In this document: in pieces, positions 51,693 to 60,053 of the stretch
How the letters are laid out: the number at the start of each line of letters is the position of its first letter
Numbering within the stretch: the first letter of the stretch is position 1
Assembly (NCBI GenBank): GCA_052148155.1
Contig: JBKQIY010000025.1
Coordinates: 1-64,000 of the forward strand
DNA length: 64,000 bases
Source: JBBQER01 sp052148155
GTDB lineage: Bacteria; Actinomycetota; Acidimicrobiia; IMCC26256; PALSA-610
Reading direction: 5' to 3'
Notes under the pieces: model-generated
Seen by the model: only the letters and a program-made list of their open reading frames with translations
Told to the model about the DNA's origin: nothing
Databases searched by the model: none
Position numbers and translations under genes: made by a program

Positions 51693-52904
51693 ATGACCAC
51701 GACGAACGTCGAGTTCGACCCATTCTCGGACGAGTACTTCAACGACCCGAGCGAGGTGTATCGGCGCCTGCGTGACGAGGCGTCCGTCTCCTACAGCGAG
51801 AAGTACGGGTTCTACGCGCTGTCACGCTTCGCCGACGTCGTGGCCGCCCATCGCGACTGGCAGGCGTTCTCCAGCGCGTACGGCATCGAACTGTTCACGC
51901 TGTCCAAACATGACCCCGAGCTTGTCGCCAGCTACCGCAGCATCATCATGATGGACCCACCTGAACACGACCGCCTCCGCGCGCTCGTCAGCCGCGTGTT
52001 CACGCCACGAGCGATCGCTGCGCTGGAGCCGATGATCCGCGACGTGGTTCGCAGTTTCCTCGACCCGCTCGACCACGCGGGTGACTTCGATGCCGTCGCC
52101 GACCTCGCCGGCCCGTTTCCCATGGAGGTCATCTCGCGCATGCTCGGCGTCCCGGAAGGAGAGCGCCAACAGATCCGCCACTGGATCGATATCAGTCTGC
52201 GTCGCGAACCGGGCCAGCTGGAGCCGAGTGACGAAAACCAACAGGCGATCATGCAGACCGGCGCGTACTTCTACGAGCTCGTCACCGACAAGCGCGAGCA
52301 TCCCGGCGACGACATGTTGTCGCGGCTCACACAAGTCACCGTCGACCGCGGCGACGGCACCGAGAGCGGCCTCGACGACGCGGAGATCGCCGGCTTCGCG
52401 ACCCTGCTCGGCGGCGCCGGAGCCGAAACCGTGACCAAGCTCGTCGCCAACGCGGTGGTTCTGTTCTCGGAGCACCCCGACCAGTGGCACAAGGTCGCCG
52501 ACGACCGCGAGGCCATCCCTCAGGCGGTCGAGGAGATTCTCCGCTTCCTGCCGCCGTCGCAGTACCAGGGCCGTTTCTCGGTCGAGGAACGCGACTTCGA
52601 AGGCGGGACCATCCCGGCCGGCCACCCGGTGCTGCTCATCACGGGCGCCGCGACACGCGACCCTCGCGCGTTCGAACGCCCGGACGCGTTCGACATCGCA
52701 CGCCCCGCGAACGTCGCGATCGGCTTCGGCCACGGCGTGCACAGCTGTCTGGGCGCCGCGCTGGCCCGCATGGAAAGCCGCGTCGCGATCGAAGAGCTGG
52801 CGGCGCGCTGGAAGCGCCTTGAGGTCGACACATCCGGGCTGCGACGCGTGCAGATGTCGAACGTCGCCGGCTATGCGAACGTTCCCGTGCGTGCCGTCCT
52901 GTGA
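51693..52904 (+). CDS. Cytochrome P450
   Basis: A 403-residue P450. The I-helix is LGGAGAETVTKL, the K-helix EEILRF and the haem loop FGHGVHSCLGAALARMES. It is closer in style to the P450 at 62361 (both begin DPF/DPY with FYALSRF or FYAVSRF) than to the 19699/35575 pair. ATG 51693 follows GAGGAGC. The next gene, a DUF35-thiolase fusion, starts 15 nt after its stop, so hydroxylation and later carbon-carbon cleavage are linked in one transcript. Confidence 0.93.
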   Translation: MTTTNVEFDPFSDEYFNDPSEVYRRLRDEASVSYSEKYGFYALSRFADVVAAHRDWQAFSSAYGIELFTLSKHDPELVASYRSIIMMDPPEHDRLRALVSRVFTPRAIAALEPMIRDVVRSFLDPLDHAGDFDAVADLAGPFPMEVISRMLGVPEGERQQIRHWIDISLRREPGQLEPSDENQQAIMQTGAYFYELVTDKREHPGDDMLSRLTQVTVDRGDGTESGLDDAEIAGFATLLGGAGAETVTKLVANAVVLFSEHPDQWHKVADDREAIPQAVEEILRFLPPSQYQGRFSVEERDFEGGTIPAGHPVLLITGAATRDPRAFERPDAFDIARPANVAIGFGHGVHSCLGAALARMESRVAIEELAARWKRLEVDTSGLRRVQMSNVAGYANVPVRAVL

Positions 52905-52919
52905 GCAGTTGACGGAGAA

Positions 52920-54551
52920 ATGGTGCGACCGCTTCCCCAGCTCACGCCGACGAACGACTGGTTCTGGACGTCCGGCGCGGACGGCCGCATCAGGATCCAG
53001 GGATGCGACGACTGCGGAAAGCTCGTCCATCCACCCGTCCCGGTGTGCCCGAACTGTCGCAGCCGGTCATGGTCGCCGACCGCGCTGTGCGGTCGGGGCA
53101 CCGTCGTCGCGTTCACGGTCAACTACCACCAGTGGCTGGCCGGGTTCGCGCCGCCATACGCAATTGCGAACGTCGCGCTCGAAGAGGATCCGACGGTGCA
53201 TCTCACCACCAACGTCGTCGGCTGCGACCCGGAAGAAGTTCACATCGGTCAACAGGTCGTGGTTCGTTTCGAACAGCACGAAGACGTCTGGCTCCCCCTC
53301 TTCGAGCCGACCGGCACGACGACGACCGAAGATCTTGTCGGCGAACCGCGACGTGTGGCCCCGCGACCGCCCGTTCGCTCCGACCGCTTCGAACACCGCG
53401 CCGTACTGACCGGTATCGGTCGTTCGGCGCTCGGGCGGCGCCTCATGGTCGATCCGCTCTCGCTCGCAGTCGACGCAAGCCTCGCCGCGATTGCCGACGC
53501 GGGACTCACCGTCGACGACATCGACGGCCTGTCGACCTATCCGGGCGCCGCCGGGATGGGCATGAGCGAGGGCGGCGTCACCGCGGTCGAAGAAGCATTG
53601 CGGCTCCGACCGACGTGGATCAACGGCGGCGGCGATCTTCCCGGGCCCGGGGGCTCGGTGATCGCGGCGATGCTCGCGGTAGCCGGCGGCTTGTGCCGGC
53701 ACGTCCTGTGTTTCCGCACCGTTTGGGAGTCGACGTTCGCGACGCTCGGCCTCGGCGGGATGGGCGGCCCGCGCGTGTCGGGTCCGCTGCTCGAATGGCG
53801 CGCGCCGTTCGGTGCAATGTCGGCAGCCAACTGGATCGCCATGAACGCGAACCAGTACCTGCACCGGTACGGCGCGACACGCGAGCTGCTGGGTTCGATC
53901 GCGCTCAACGGTCGCGCCAACGCGGCACGTAACCCGGCCGCGATCTACCGCGACCCGATGACGATGGACGACTACATGTCGGCGCGTCGGATCACCAGCC
54001 CCTTCGGTCTGTACGACTGCGACGTTCCCTGCGACGCGTCGATTGCTGTCGTCGTGTCGGACGCATCCGTCGCGGCCGACCTCCCGAAGCGGGCGATCAG
54101 AATCGAAGCAGTTGGAACCCAGATCACCGAGCGGGTCTCCTGGGACCAAGACACCATCACCCACGAGCCGCAGGTTCTCGGCCAGTCCGCGCACCTGTGG
54201 ACGAGAACGACCCTGCGACCAGACGACATCGACCTCGCGCTCGTCTACGACGGGTTCACCTTCAACGCGATCTCGTGGATCGAAGCGCTCGGGTTCTGCG
54301 GCATCGGCGAGGCGAAAGACTGGCTCGACGGCGGGCGCCGCATCGCGCTCGACGGCGACCTCCCCGTCAACCCTCACGGCGGCCAGCTGTCGGAAGGTCG
54401 CACACATGGATTCGGGTTCATCTACGAGGCGATGACACAACTCCGAGGCGAGGCCGGCGATCGCCAAGTCGCCGGTGCGCGCACCGCGGTGGTCACGTCG
54501 GGCGGCGGCACGCCGTCGGGAGTGCTGCTCTTGCGCGGCGACGGGACCTAG
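52920..54551 (+). CDS. DUF35-thiolase fusion (Ltp2-like aldolase candidate)
   Basis: A 543-residue fusion. Residues 1-135 are a DUF35 unit with a zinc ribbon (Cys29, Cys32, Cys43, Cys46) and OB-fold; residues about 155-543 a thiolase-fold lipid-transfer domain. In the thiolase half the nucleophile Cys region reads NGGGDLPGPGGS, with no cysteine, while tyrosines in FGLYDCDV and LVYDGFTF and the NPHGG motif are kept. Loss of the Cys with retained Tyr is what is known for the cholesterol side-chain aldolase Ltp2, which works with a DUF35 partner. A retro-aldol cleavage of a branched hydroxyacyl-CoA is therefore likely. It is the last gene of the rightward operon. Confidence 0.9.
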   Translation: MVRPLPQLTPTNDWFWTSGADGRIRIQGCDDCGKLVHPPVPVCPNCRSRSWSPTALCGRGTVVAFTVNYHQWLAGFAPPYAIANVALEEDPTVHLTTNVVGCDPEEVHIGQQVVVRFEQHEDVWLPLFEPTGTTTTEDLVGEPRRVAPRPPVRSDRFEHRAVLTGIGRSALGRRLMVDPLSLAVDASLAAIADAGLTVDDIDGLSTYPGAAGMGMSEGGVTAVEEALRLRPTWINGGGDLPGPGGSVIAAMLAVAGGLCRHVLCFRTVWESTFATLGLGGMGGPRVSGPLLEWRAPFGAMSAANWIAMNANQYLHRYGATRELLGSIALNGRANAARNPAAIYRDPMTMDDYMSARRITSPFGLYDCDVPCDASIAVVVSDASVAADLPKRAIRIEAVGTQITERVSWDQDTITHEPQVLGQSAHLWTRTTLRPDDIDLALVYDGFTFNAISWIEALGFCGIGEAKDWLDGGRRIALDGDLPVNPHGGQLSEGRTHGFGFIYEAMTQLRGEAGDRQVAGARTAVVTSGGGTPSGVLLLRGDGT

Positions 54552-54567
54552 ACGTTTTGACGATCAG

Positions 54568-55632
54568 TCATCGGGCATCACGCGTGTGCGGCGCTTGAGG
54601 TCCGGCCGGTGTGATCGCAGGAAGGTCGGCGGTTGCCAGGATCCCGGGTGGCGCGGCGCACACGTACGGGATCGCGTTGACGGGCCGGTTCGCGGTGTAC
54701 GCGGGCGTGTACGACCCGAGGTCGTCGAGCGCGATCGGGAACGACAGCTCGACATCGAGTGGTGCGTCGCCACGCACTCGGACCCGCCACCCGGTGGCGA
54801 GCAGGTCCCAGGCAGGCTCGAGATCGGCGGTGCAGTACCAGTTCGCGGTGAAGCGCAAAACTTCGGCACCGTTGCTCCGCCCGACAATGGTGGTCCGTTG
54901 CGCGCCGATCGATCCGGCTGCGAGCTCGCCGGCGGCAATCGACGTGTCTCGGCGAACTGCCGCGACCTCTGCCGAGCACGTCCATTCGTCGACGGGACGA
55001 GCCGCGGCTGCGGCGAGGGCGCCCAGCGCCGGCGCGAATTCGCCGAGGAGGTACGACGATCGCCTCGTATCGAACGAATTGAGGGGCTGGCCGAACCCCA
55101 TCTGCATGAACAGCAGATGCGGCGAGTCGCGGCGCGACAAGTTCGCGAACTCCTCGATCTGCAGCGACTCGACGGAGCGCTGCATCGACAACAGCGCGAA
55201 CGGCAGCGCGTCGGTGATGAATCCGGGGCTGCTCCCGGTCGAGTAGATCGAGGAACCGCCACGGGCGCACGCATCGAGGACGCTCATGCGCCGCTCGTCG
55301 CCCAGCGCGTGCCCGCCCGCGAAGAACTCTCCGCGCGTGGTGACGATGTTCTTGCCGGATCCGAGCAGCGTCACGACGTCGACGGTGTCGAGCGTGCGCG
55401 GCATGTAGAGCGCGCAGTCCGCGCCCAGGGCGTGGATGGCCGCCGCGTCGGTGGTCGCCGCGACGCCGACTGGTTCCTCGCCGCACAAGAGCCCGGCGTC
55501 GACACCGTTCTTGGCCGGGTCGTAGACCAGCACCCCGACGAGGTCGAGCGCCGGATGCCGGATCACTTCGCGCAGGGCACGAAGGCCGATGTTGCCGGTC
55601 GCCCACTGGACGACCCGGTAGCGCGCGTTCAT
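54568..55632 (-). CDS. DapB-like NAD(P)-binding reductase
   Basis: A 354-residue protein of the dihydrodipicolinate reductase/2,4-diaminopentanoate dehydrogenase-like family. The Rossmann motif is VVQWATGNIGLRAL at the N-terminus, and STGSSPGF is a conserved loop of the actinobacterial group. It is not the lysine-pathway DapB, whose length is about 245 residues. Many such genes occur beside steroid or lipid catabolism loci with unknown substrates. It ends 16 nt from the convergent thiolase fusion and follows the aldehyde dehydrogenase gene by 13 nt on the same strand. Confidence 0.87.
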   Translation of the reverse strand: MNARYRVVQWATGNIGLRALREVIRHPALDLVGVLVYDPAKNGVDAGLLCGEEPVGVAATTDAAAIHALGADCALYMPRTLDTVDVVTLLGSGKNIVTTRGEFFAGGHALGDERRMSVLDACARGGSSIYSTGSSPGFITDALPFALLSMQRSVESLQIEEFANLSRRDSPHLLFMQMGFGQPLNSFDTRRSSYLLGEFAPALGALAAAAARPVDEWTCSAEVAAVRRDTSIAAGELAAGSIGAQRTTIVGRSNGAEVLRFTANWYCTADLEPAWDLLATGWRVRVRGDAPLDVELSFPIALDDLGSYTPAYTANRPVNAIPYVCAAPPGILATADLPAITPAGPQAPHTRDAR

Positions 55633-55645
55633 CGGTGCGGCGTCT

Positions 55646-57109
55646 TCAACCGGCCGGTTCCGCGAATGTCTTGCGTTCCAGGAACTCGTCGAGGCCGGCG
55701 ACGCCCATCTCGCGTCCGATGCCCGACTGCTTGTACCCGCCGAACGGCGCGTCGGGCCCGTAGTAGACGCCTCCGTTGACGCTCATCGTCCCTGTGCGGA
55801 TCCGGCGAGCGACCGCGAGTGCGCGCTCGCGGTCGCCGCTCATCACGGCGCCCGAAAGTCCGAAGATCGAGTTGTTGGCGAGACGGACTGCGTCGTCGTC
55901 GCCGTCGTGCGCCAACACGACCAGTACCGGGCCGAAGAGCTCGTCTTGGGCGACGGCCGAGTTCTCGTCGGCGCCGACGAGCAACGTCGGCTCGTAGAAA
56001 TAGCCGCGCGGGAGATGCTCGGGTATCCGGCCGCCCACGACCGCCTTGGCGCCGTCGCCCACCGCGCGGTTCACGTAGCCGGCAACCTTCTCGCGCTGAC
56101 GCGCGTTGATCAGCGGCCCCATCATCGTCGCGGGGTCGGTCGGGTCACCGTACGGGATGCCGGCGAAGGTCACCCGTGCCTGGTCGACGACGTCGTCGAA
56201 GCGGTCGCGCGGCACCACGAGGCGTGAGGTGATCGCGCAGCCCTGACCTGAATGCGACGTCGTCGCGTAGCACCCCATCAGCGCGGCGATCGCCGGGTCG
56301 CCGTCGTCGAGCAGCACGAGCGCTGATTTCCCGCCCAGCTCGAGGAACACCCGTTTCACGGTCGCGCTCGCCGCCGCCATGATCTGACGGCCGACCGGCG
56401 TCGAGCCGGTGAACGAGACAACGTCGACGTCGGGATGTGTCGTGAGCTCGGCGCCGACCGCGCTGTCGGACGACGACAGGACGTTCACGACGCCCGGCGG
56501 GATGTCCGTCGCTTCGGCGATGAGCTTGCCGAGTGCGAGGGTCGCCCACGGCGTGTCGGGCGCGCCCTTGAGCACAACCGTGCAGCCTGCCGCGAGCGCA
56601 GGCGCGAGCTTCGCGAGCGCAAGCTGGATCGGGTAGTTGTACGCGGCGATCGCGCCAACGACACCGGCGGCTTCTTTTTCGACCCAACGGTGGTGGCGGC
56701 CCGCGAACGTGTCGCGTTCGCCGAGGTCCTCTGTGAAGTCGTAGCCGTCGAGCAGATCGGCGTACCACTGCACGACGTCGATCGGACCGGCGAGCTGGGG
56801 ACCTCCGGTGCTTGACACGGGCGCTCCGACCTCGGACACGAGGATGTCGCGCAGATGGTCGAAGTTGTCCTGCAGCGCCTGATGCAGTTGGCGCAGGCAC
56901 CGTTGGCGGAATGCGTGGTCGCGTGACCATCCGGTGCTCTCAAACGCGCGTCGTGCAGCTGCGACCGCGCGGACGGCGTCGCCGACGGTCGCATCCGCCG
57001 CGGTGCCGAGCGTCTCCTCCGTCGCGGGGTTGATGGTCTCGTAGGTCGCGCCACCGTCGGCGGGTGTGAGCTCCCCGTCGATGAGCAGCCGGTCCTCGTG
57101 CCAGTCCAT
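55646..57109 (-). CDS. Aldehyde dehydrogenase
   Basis: A 487-residue aldehyde dehydrogenase. FLELGGKSA carries the general base Glu, HSGQGCAITSR the nucleophile Cys, and FGGYKQSGIGREMG the C-terminal motif. ATG 57109 is preceded by GGAGGACAC. It oxidises an aldehyde to an acid, which the CoA-transferase encoded upstream could then convert to a CoA ester; that link is inference. The DapB-like reductase gene follows in the same direction. Confidence 0.94.
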   Translation of the reverse strand: MDWHEDRLLIDGELTPADGGATYETINPATEETLGTAADATVGDAVRAVAAARRAFESTGWSRDHAFRQRCLRQLHQALQDNFDHLRDILVSEVGAPVSSTGGPQLAGPIDVVQWYADLLDGYDFTEDLGERDTFAGRHHRWVEKEAAGVVGAIAAYNYPIQLALAKLAPALAAGCTVVLKGAPDTPWATLALGKLIAEATDIPPGVVNVLSSSDSAVGAELTTHPDVDVVSFTGSTPVGRQIMAAASATVKRVFLELGGKSALVLLDDGDPAIAALMGCYATTSHSGQGCAITSRLVVPRDRFDDVVDQARVTFAGIPYGDPTDPATMMGPLINARQREKVAGYVNRAVGDGAKAVVGGRIPEHLPRGYFYEPTLLVGADENSAVAQDELFGPVLVVLAHDGDDDAVRLANNSIFGLSGAVMSGDRERALAVARRIRTGTMSVNGGVYYGPDAPFGGYKQSGIGREMGVAGLDEFLERKTFAEPAG

Positions 57110-57230
57110 GTGTCCTCCGAGGTTTCGACGTCGGCGACTGGTCGGATACAGCACACGATTCATACCAACGAATGCAGCTTCCCGCCAGGTGCACACGTCG
57201 TTCTCTTATGGAACCGGCCGCGATCGAGGG

Positions 57231-58451
57231 CTATCGATCTTGGGCTGGCCCGTCGATCACTCCTTCGGCGAACAGGGCGCTGATCTCGTTGTCCGGGTAG
57301 CCGAGCTCGGTCAGCACCTCGACGGTGTGCTCGCCGTGGGTTGGAGCCGCGCGCCGGACCGAAGGAAGCTGGTCGTCGAACTGAACCGGCGCGGCGACAA
57401 GCCGCAGGTTCGGGTGCGCGGGATCCGCCATCGCGTAGCCGTTGTCGATGACGGCGCGATCGGCGAGCACCTCAGGCGGCGACGCGAAGAACGAGAAGAT
57501 GCAGCCCTCGGCCCCAAGCCGCGGTTCGAGCACTGCACGGGTCACGCTGGCGATCTGTGCGGCGAACTTGGGAACGAACTCGGCCCAGTGCGGTCTGCGG
57601 TCGTCTGGTGTGGGAAAACGGTCGATCAACTCCGGCAGTTCCAACGCGCGACACGTCGGCGCCCAGTAACGCTGTTCGTCGAGCATGCTCAGCATGAGCC
57701 AACGCGAGTCCTTCGTGCGGTGGATGCCGACGAGGGGCGACATCGTTCCCGCGGCGAGATTGGCTCGCGGCATCTCATGACCGGTGATCGAGCTGTAGGC
57801 CATGTCGGGTCCGAGGGTCCACATCGCGGAGTTCAGCAACGACGTGTCGACCACGCATCCCTTCCCGGTGCGCAACGTCTGCACGAGCGCGGCGCAGACG
57901 CCTCCGGCGAGGAACATGCCGGACGGAACATCACCGAGTGCCGGTCGTTGGCCGACAAGTTTGTGCGCGTCGGGATCCGTGAGCATGTGACCCATCCCGC
58001 CCCGCGACCAGAACGACACCGAGTCGAAGCCACCTACTTCGGCATCTGCGCCTCGTTGGCCCTGGCCGTGACCTTTGGCGAACACGAGTGTCGCGTTCAG
58101 GGCGAAAAGGTCGTCCGGCTCGGTACGGAGCTTGCGCCGCACCCGCGGGAGTTGATTCGTGATATAGACGTCGGCCCAACGAATGAGTCGTTCGAACACG
58201 TCTCGGCCCGCTGGGGTGGTGACGTCAAGCGCGATGGCGCGCTTGTTTCGATTGGCCATCTCGAAGAGGTAGTCGACGCCGTCGGCTGGCGGCGACAAGC
58301 CGTTGCGGATGACAGAGCGCATCGGGTCGCCTTCGAGTCGTTCGATCTTGACGACGTCGGCGCCCCAATCGCCGAGCGCCGCCGCGCCCGACGGAACGAA
58401 ACCGTGCTCGGAGAAGTCGACGACCTTGATGTCCGCGAGCGGAAGGTTCAT
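57231..58451 (-). CDS. Family III CoA-transferase (CaiB/BaiF)
   Basis: A 406-residue class III CoA-transferase. DFSEHGFVPSGAAALGDWGADVVKIE is the N-terminal CoA-binding region (about residues 11-36), and the Asp in VVDTSLLNSAMW matches the residue that forms the acyl-aspartyl intermediate. It moves CoA between carboxylic acids, as in bile-acid and carnitine metabolism. ATG 58451 is favoured; a TTG at 58484 would add 11 residues. An operator-like site lies 46 nt upstream. It is divergent from a SnoaL-like gene. Confidence 0.91.
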   Translation of the reverse strand: MNLPLADIKVVDFSEHGFVPSGAAALGDWGADVVKIERLEGDPMRSVIRNGLSPPADGVDYLFEMANRNKRAIALDVTTPAGRDVFERLIRWADVYITNQLPRVRRKLRTEPDDLFALNATLVFAKGHGQGQRGADAEVGGFDSVSFWSRGGMGHMLTDPDAHKLVGQRPALGDVPSGMFLAGGVCAALVQTLRTGKGCVVDTSLLNSAMWTLGPDMAYSSITGHEMPRANLAAGTMSPLVGIHRTKDSRWLMLSMLDEQRYWAPTCRALELPELIDRFPTPDDRRPHWAEFVPKFAAQIASVTRAVLEPRLGAEGCIFSFFASPPEVLADRAVIDNGYAMADPAHPNLRLVAAPVQFDDQLPSVRRAAPTHGEHTVEVLTELGYPDNEISALFAEGVIDGPAQDR

Positions 58452-58496
58452 CGGGCGACCGGCTGGCGCCTCAGCGCGACGCAAGGACAGGCCAGC

Positions 58497-58511
58497 GAAA
58501 TCATTGTTTTC
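58497..58511. promoter_or_regulatory. Operator-like site (GAAAT-N5-TTTTC) upstream of CoA-transferase
   Basis: GAAATCATTGTTTTC lies 46 nt before the CoA-transferase start and fits the regional pattern in nine of ten arm positions. The region just to the right also has two CGTTAG copies (58522, 58554). Confidence 0.4.
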
Positions 58512-58750
58512 ATTCTACAAACGTTAGCTTTTCCTTGAACGGGAGTGCCATTACCGTTAGGGTGCGCCCCGTTGTTCACAGCCGCCCGCCGCGCCGAAGG
58601 CCAGCCGTTACGCGAGACCATGATGAGGCGTCATCGGTTTGATCGGGTTCTCGGTGCTGCGAAGGCACAACACCAGCTTGGCGGCACCGGCGGGGCGGGC
58701 GCACGGATCGCAAGGTGTGATCCGCGCGAACGAGCACAGGAGTCTGCGGG

Positions 58751-59179
58751 ATGACTGACGACACGCGCCGCACCTCCGACCTCGTGGAGATCCACGAGCT
58801 GTGTGCCCGCTACATGGCGTACACGAGCCAGTTCGTCCAGGACAAGTGGCTCGAGGTGTTCACACCTGACGTCGAGTACCGCGCGTTCGGCACGCCGTAC
58901 ACGCTCGAGCGCTTCCCGGCCTTGCTCGACGCCGCGCCGCGCGGCCAGTTCATCGGCAACATGCCGGTTGTCGACTTCGACGGCGATCAGGCCACCGGCA
59001 CACAGCACTTCGTGTTCATCGATCAGCAGACGCATGCCATGCGTCTCGGTTGGTACCGAGACGAGTACGTGCGTACGTCCGAAGGTTGGCGCATCCGACG
59101 ACGCGCTACGACATTCATGCGCAAGCACGGCGGCTTCGATTCCGGGCGCCAGCACGATCCGCTCGCTGACGCTGATTGA
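58751..59179 (+). CDS. SnoaL-like (NTF2-fold) protein
   Basis: A 142-residue cone-shaped NTF2-fold protein. The pattern LVEIHELCARYMAYTSQFVQDKWLEVFTPDVEYRAFG at the start and GWRIRRRATTFMR at the end is typical of SnoaL_4-type polyketide cyclase, dehydratase or ketosteroid-isomerase-like proteins. It has a polar pocket (His, Asp, Tyr) but no assignable catalysis. ATG 58751 follows ACAGGAG. It is 133 nt before an SDR gene on the same strand; an isomerisation or dehydration next to a dehydrogenase step would make sense. Confidence 0.88.
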   Translation: MTDDTRRTSDLVEIHELCARYMAYTSQFVQDKWLEVFTPDVEYRAFGTPYTLERFPALLDAAPRGQFIGNMPVVDFDGDQATGTQHFVFIDQQTHAMRLGWYRDEYVRTSEGWRIRRRATTFMRKHGGFDSGRQHDPLADAD

Positions 59180-59312
59180 ACGGTCAACGCGCCCGGTCGC
59201 GCCAGCTCATCGGCGTCCCGACTAGTCCCGCCGTTGCCATCCGAACACAATTGGTGTCATACTAGCTGGCGCCAAATTCGGCGCATGACATGCGCAGAGC
59301 AAGGACCTGGTC

Positions 59313-60053
59313 ATGGGGCTTTTGGACGGCAAGGTCGCGGTGATCTCAGGCGCCGGTTCGGGGATGGCCAAGGCGTCGGTGAAGGTGTTCGTCCGCGAAG
59401 GCGCCAGCGTCGTCGCCGGTGACATCAGCGGCGCGGAGAACGACACCGCAGCCGAGATGGGCGCCGGTGTGCTGCCCGTCCACTGCGACGTCACCAACGA
59501 GGCAGATGTCGAAGCGATGATGCGTGCCGCCGTCGAGCATTTCGGTCGGCTCGACGCCGTGCTCAACGTCGCCGGCATCGCCGAGGCTGCGATGCTGACC
59601 GACGTGACGATGGAGCACTACGACCGCACGATGAACATCGACCTGCGCGGCGTGCTCTTCGGAATGAAGCACGGGATCGGCGTGATGCTCGCGGCCGGCA
59701 ATGGCGGCTCCGTCGTCAACTGGTCATCGATCGGCGGGCTCAACGCAGCGATCGCGACCAGCGTGTACTCAGCGGCCAAGGCGGGCGTCATCTCCCTCAC
59801 GAAGTCGGCGGCGGTCGAGTACGCACGCGGCGGCATCCGGGTCAATGCCGTCTGCCCCGGCTACATCAAGACCGAGATCATGGGCGCGGCGCTCGAGCAG
59901 TTCCCCGGCGCCGTAAAGAACACGCCGCTGCGGCGTCTCGGCCAGCCGCACGAGGTTGCCGAAGTCGCGGCGTTCCTGGCCTCGGACCGCGCGTCGTTCG
60001 TGACGGGCGCCATCATCCCGGTCGACGGCGGTCGTTCCGTACTGCTCGCGTGA
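59313..60053 (+). CDS. Short-chain dehydrogenase/reductase
   Basis: A 246-residue SDR. The nucleotide motif SGAGSGMA is a mild variant of TGxxxGxG, GDISG indicates NAD(H), and NVAGIAE, WSSIGG and YSAAK give the active site. The C-terminus IIPVDGGRS is FabG-like. ATG 59313 is clear. The stop overlaps the molybdopterin dehydrogenase start by 4 nt, so the two oxidative enzymes are co-translated. Confidence 0.92.
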   Translation: MGLLDGKVAVISGAGSGMAKASVKVFVREGASVVAGDISGAENDTAAEMGAGVLPVHCDVTNEADVEAMMRAAVEHFGRLDAVLNVAGIAEAAMLTDVTMEHYDRTMNIDLRGVLFGMKHGIGVMLAAGNGGSVVNWSSIGGLNAAIATSVYSAAKAGVISLTKSAAVEYARGGIRVNAVCPGYIKTEIMGAALEQFPGAVKNTPLRRLGQPHEVAEVAAFLASDRASFVTGAIIPVDGGRSVLLA

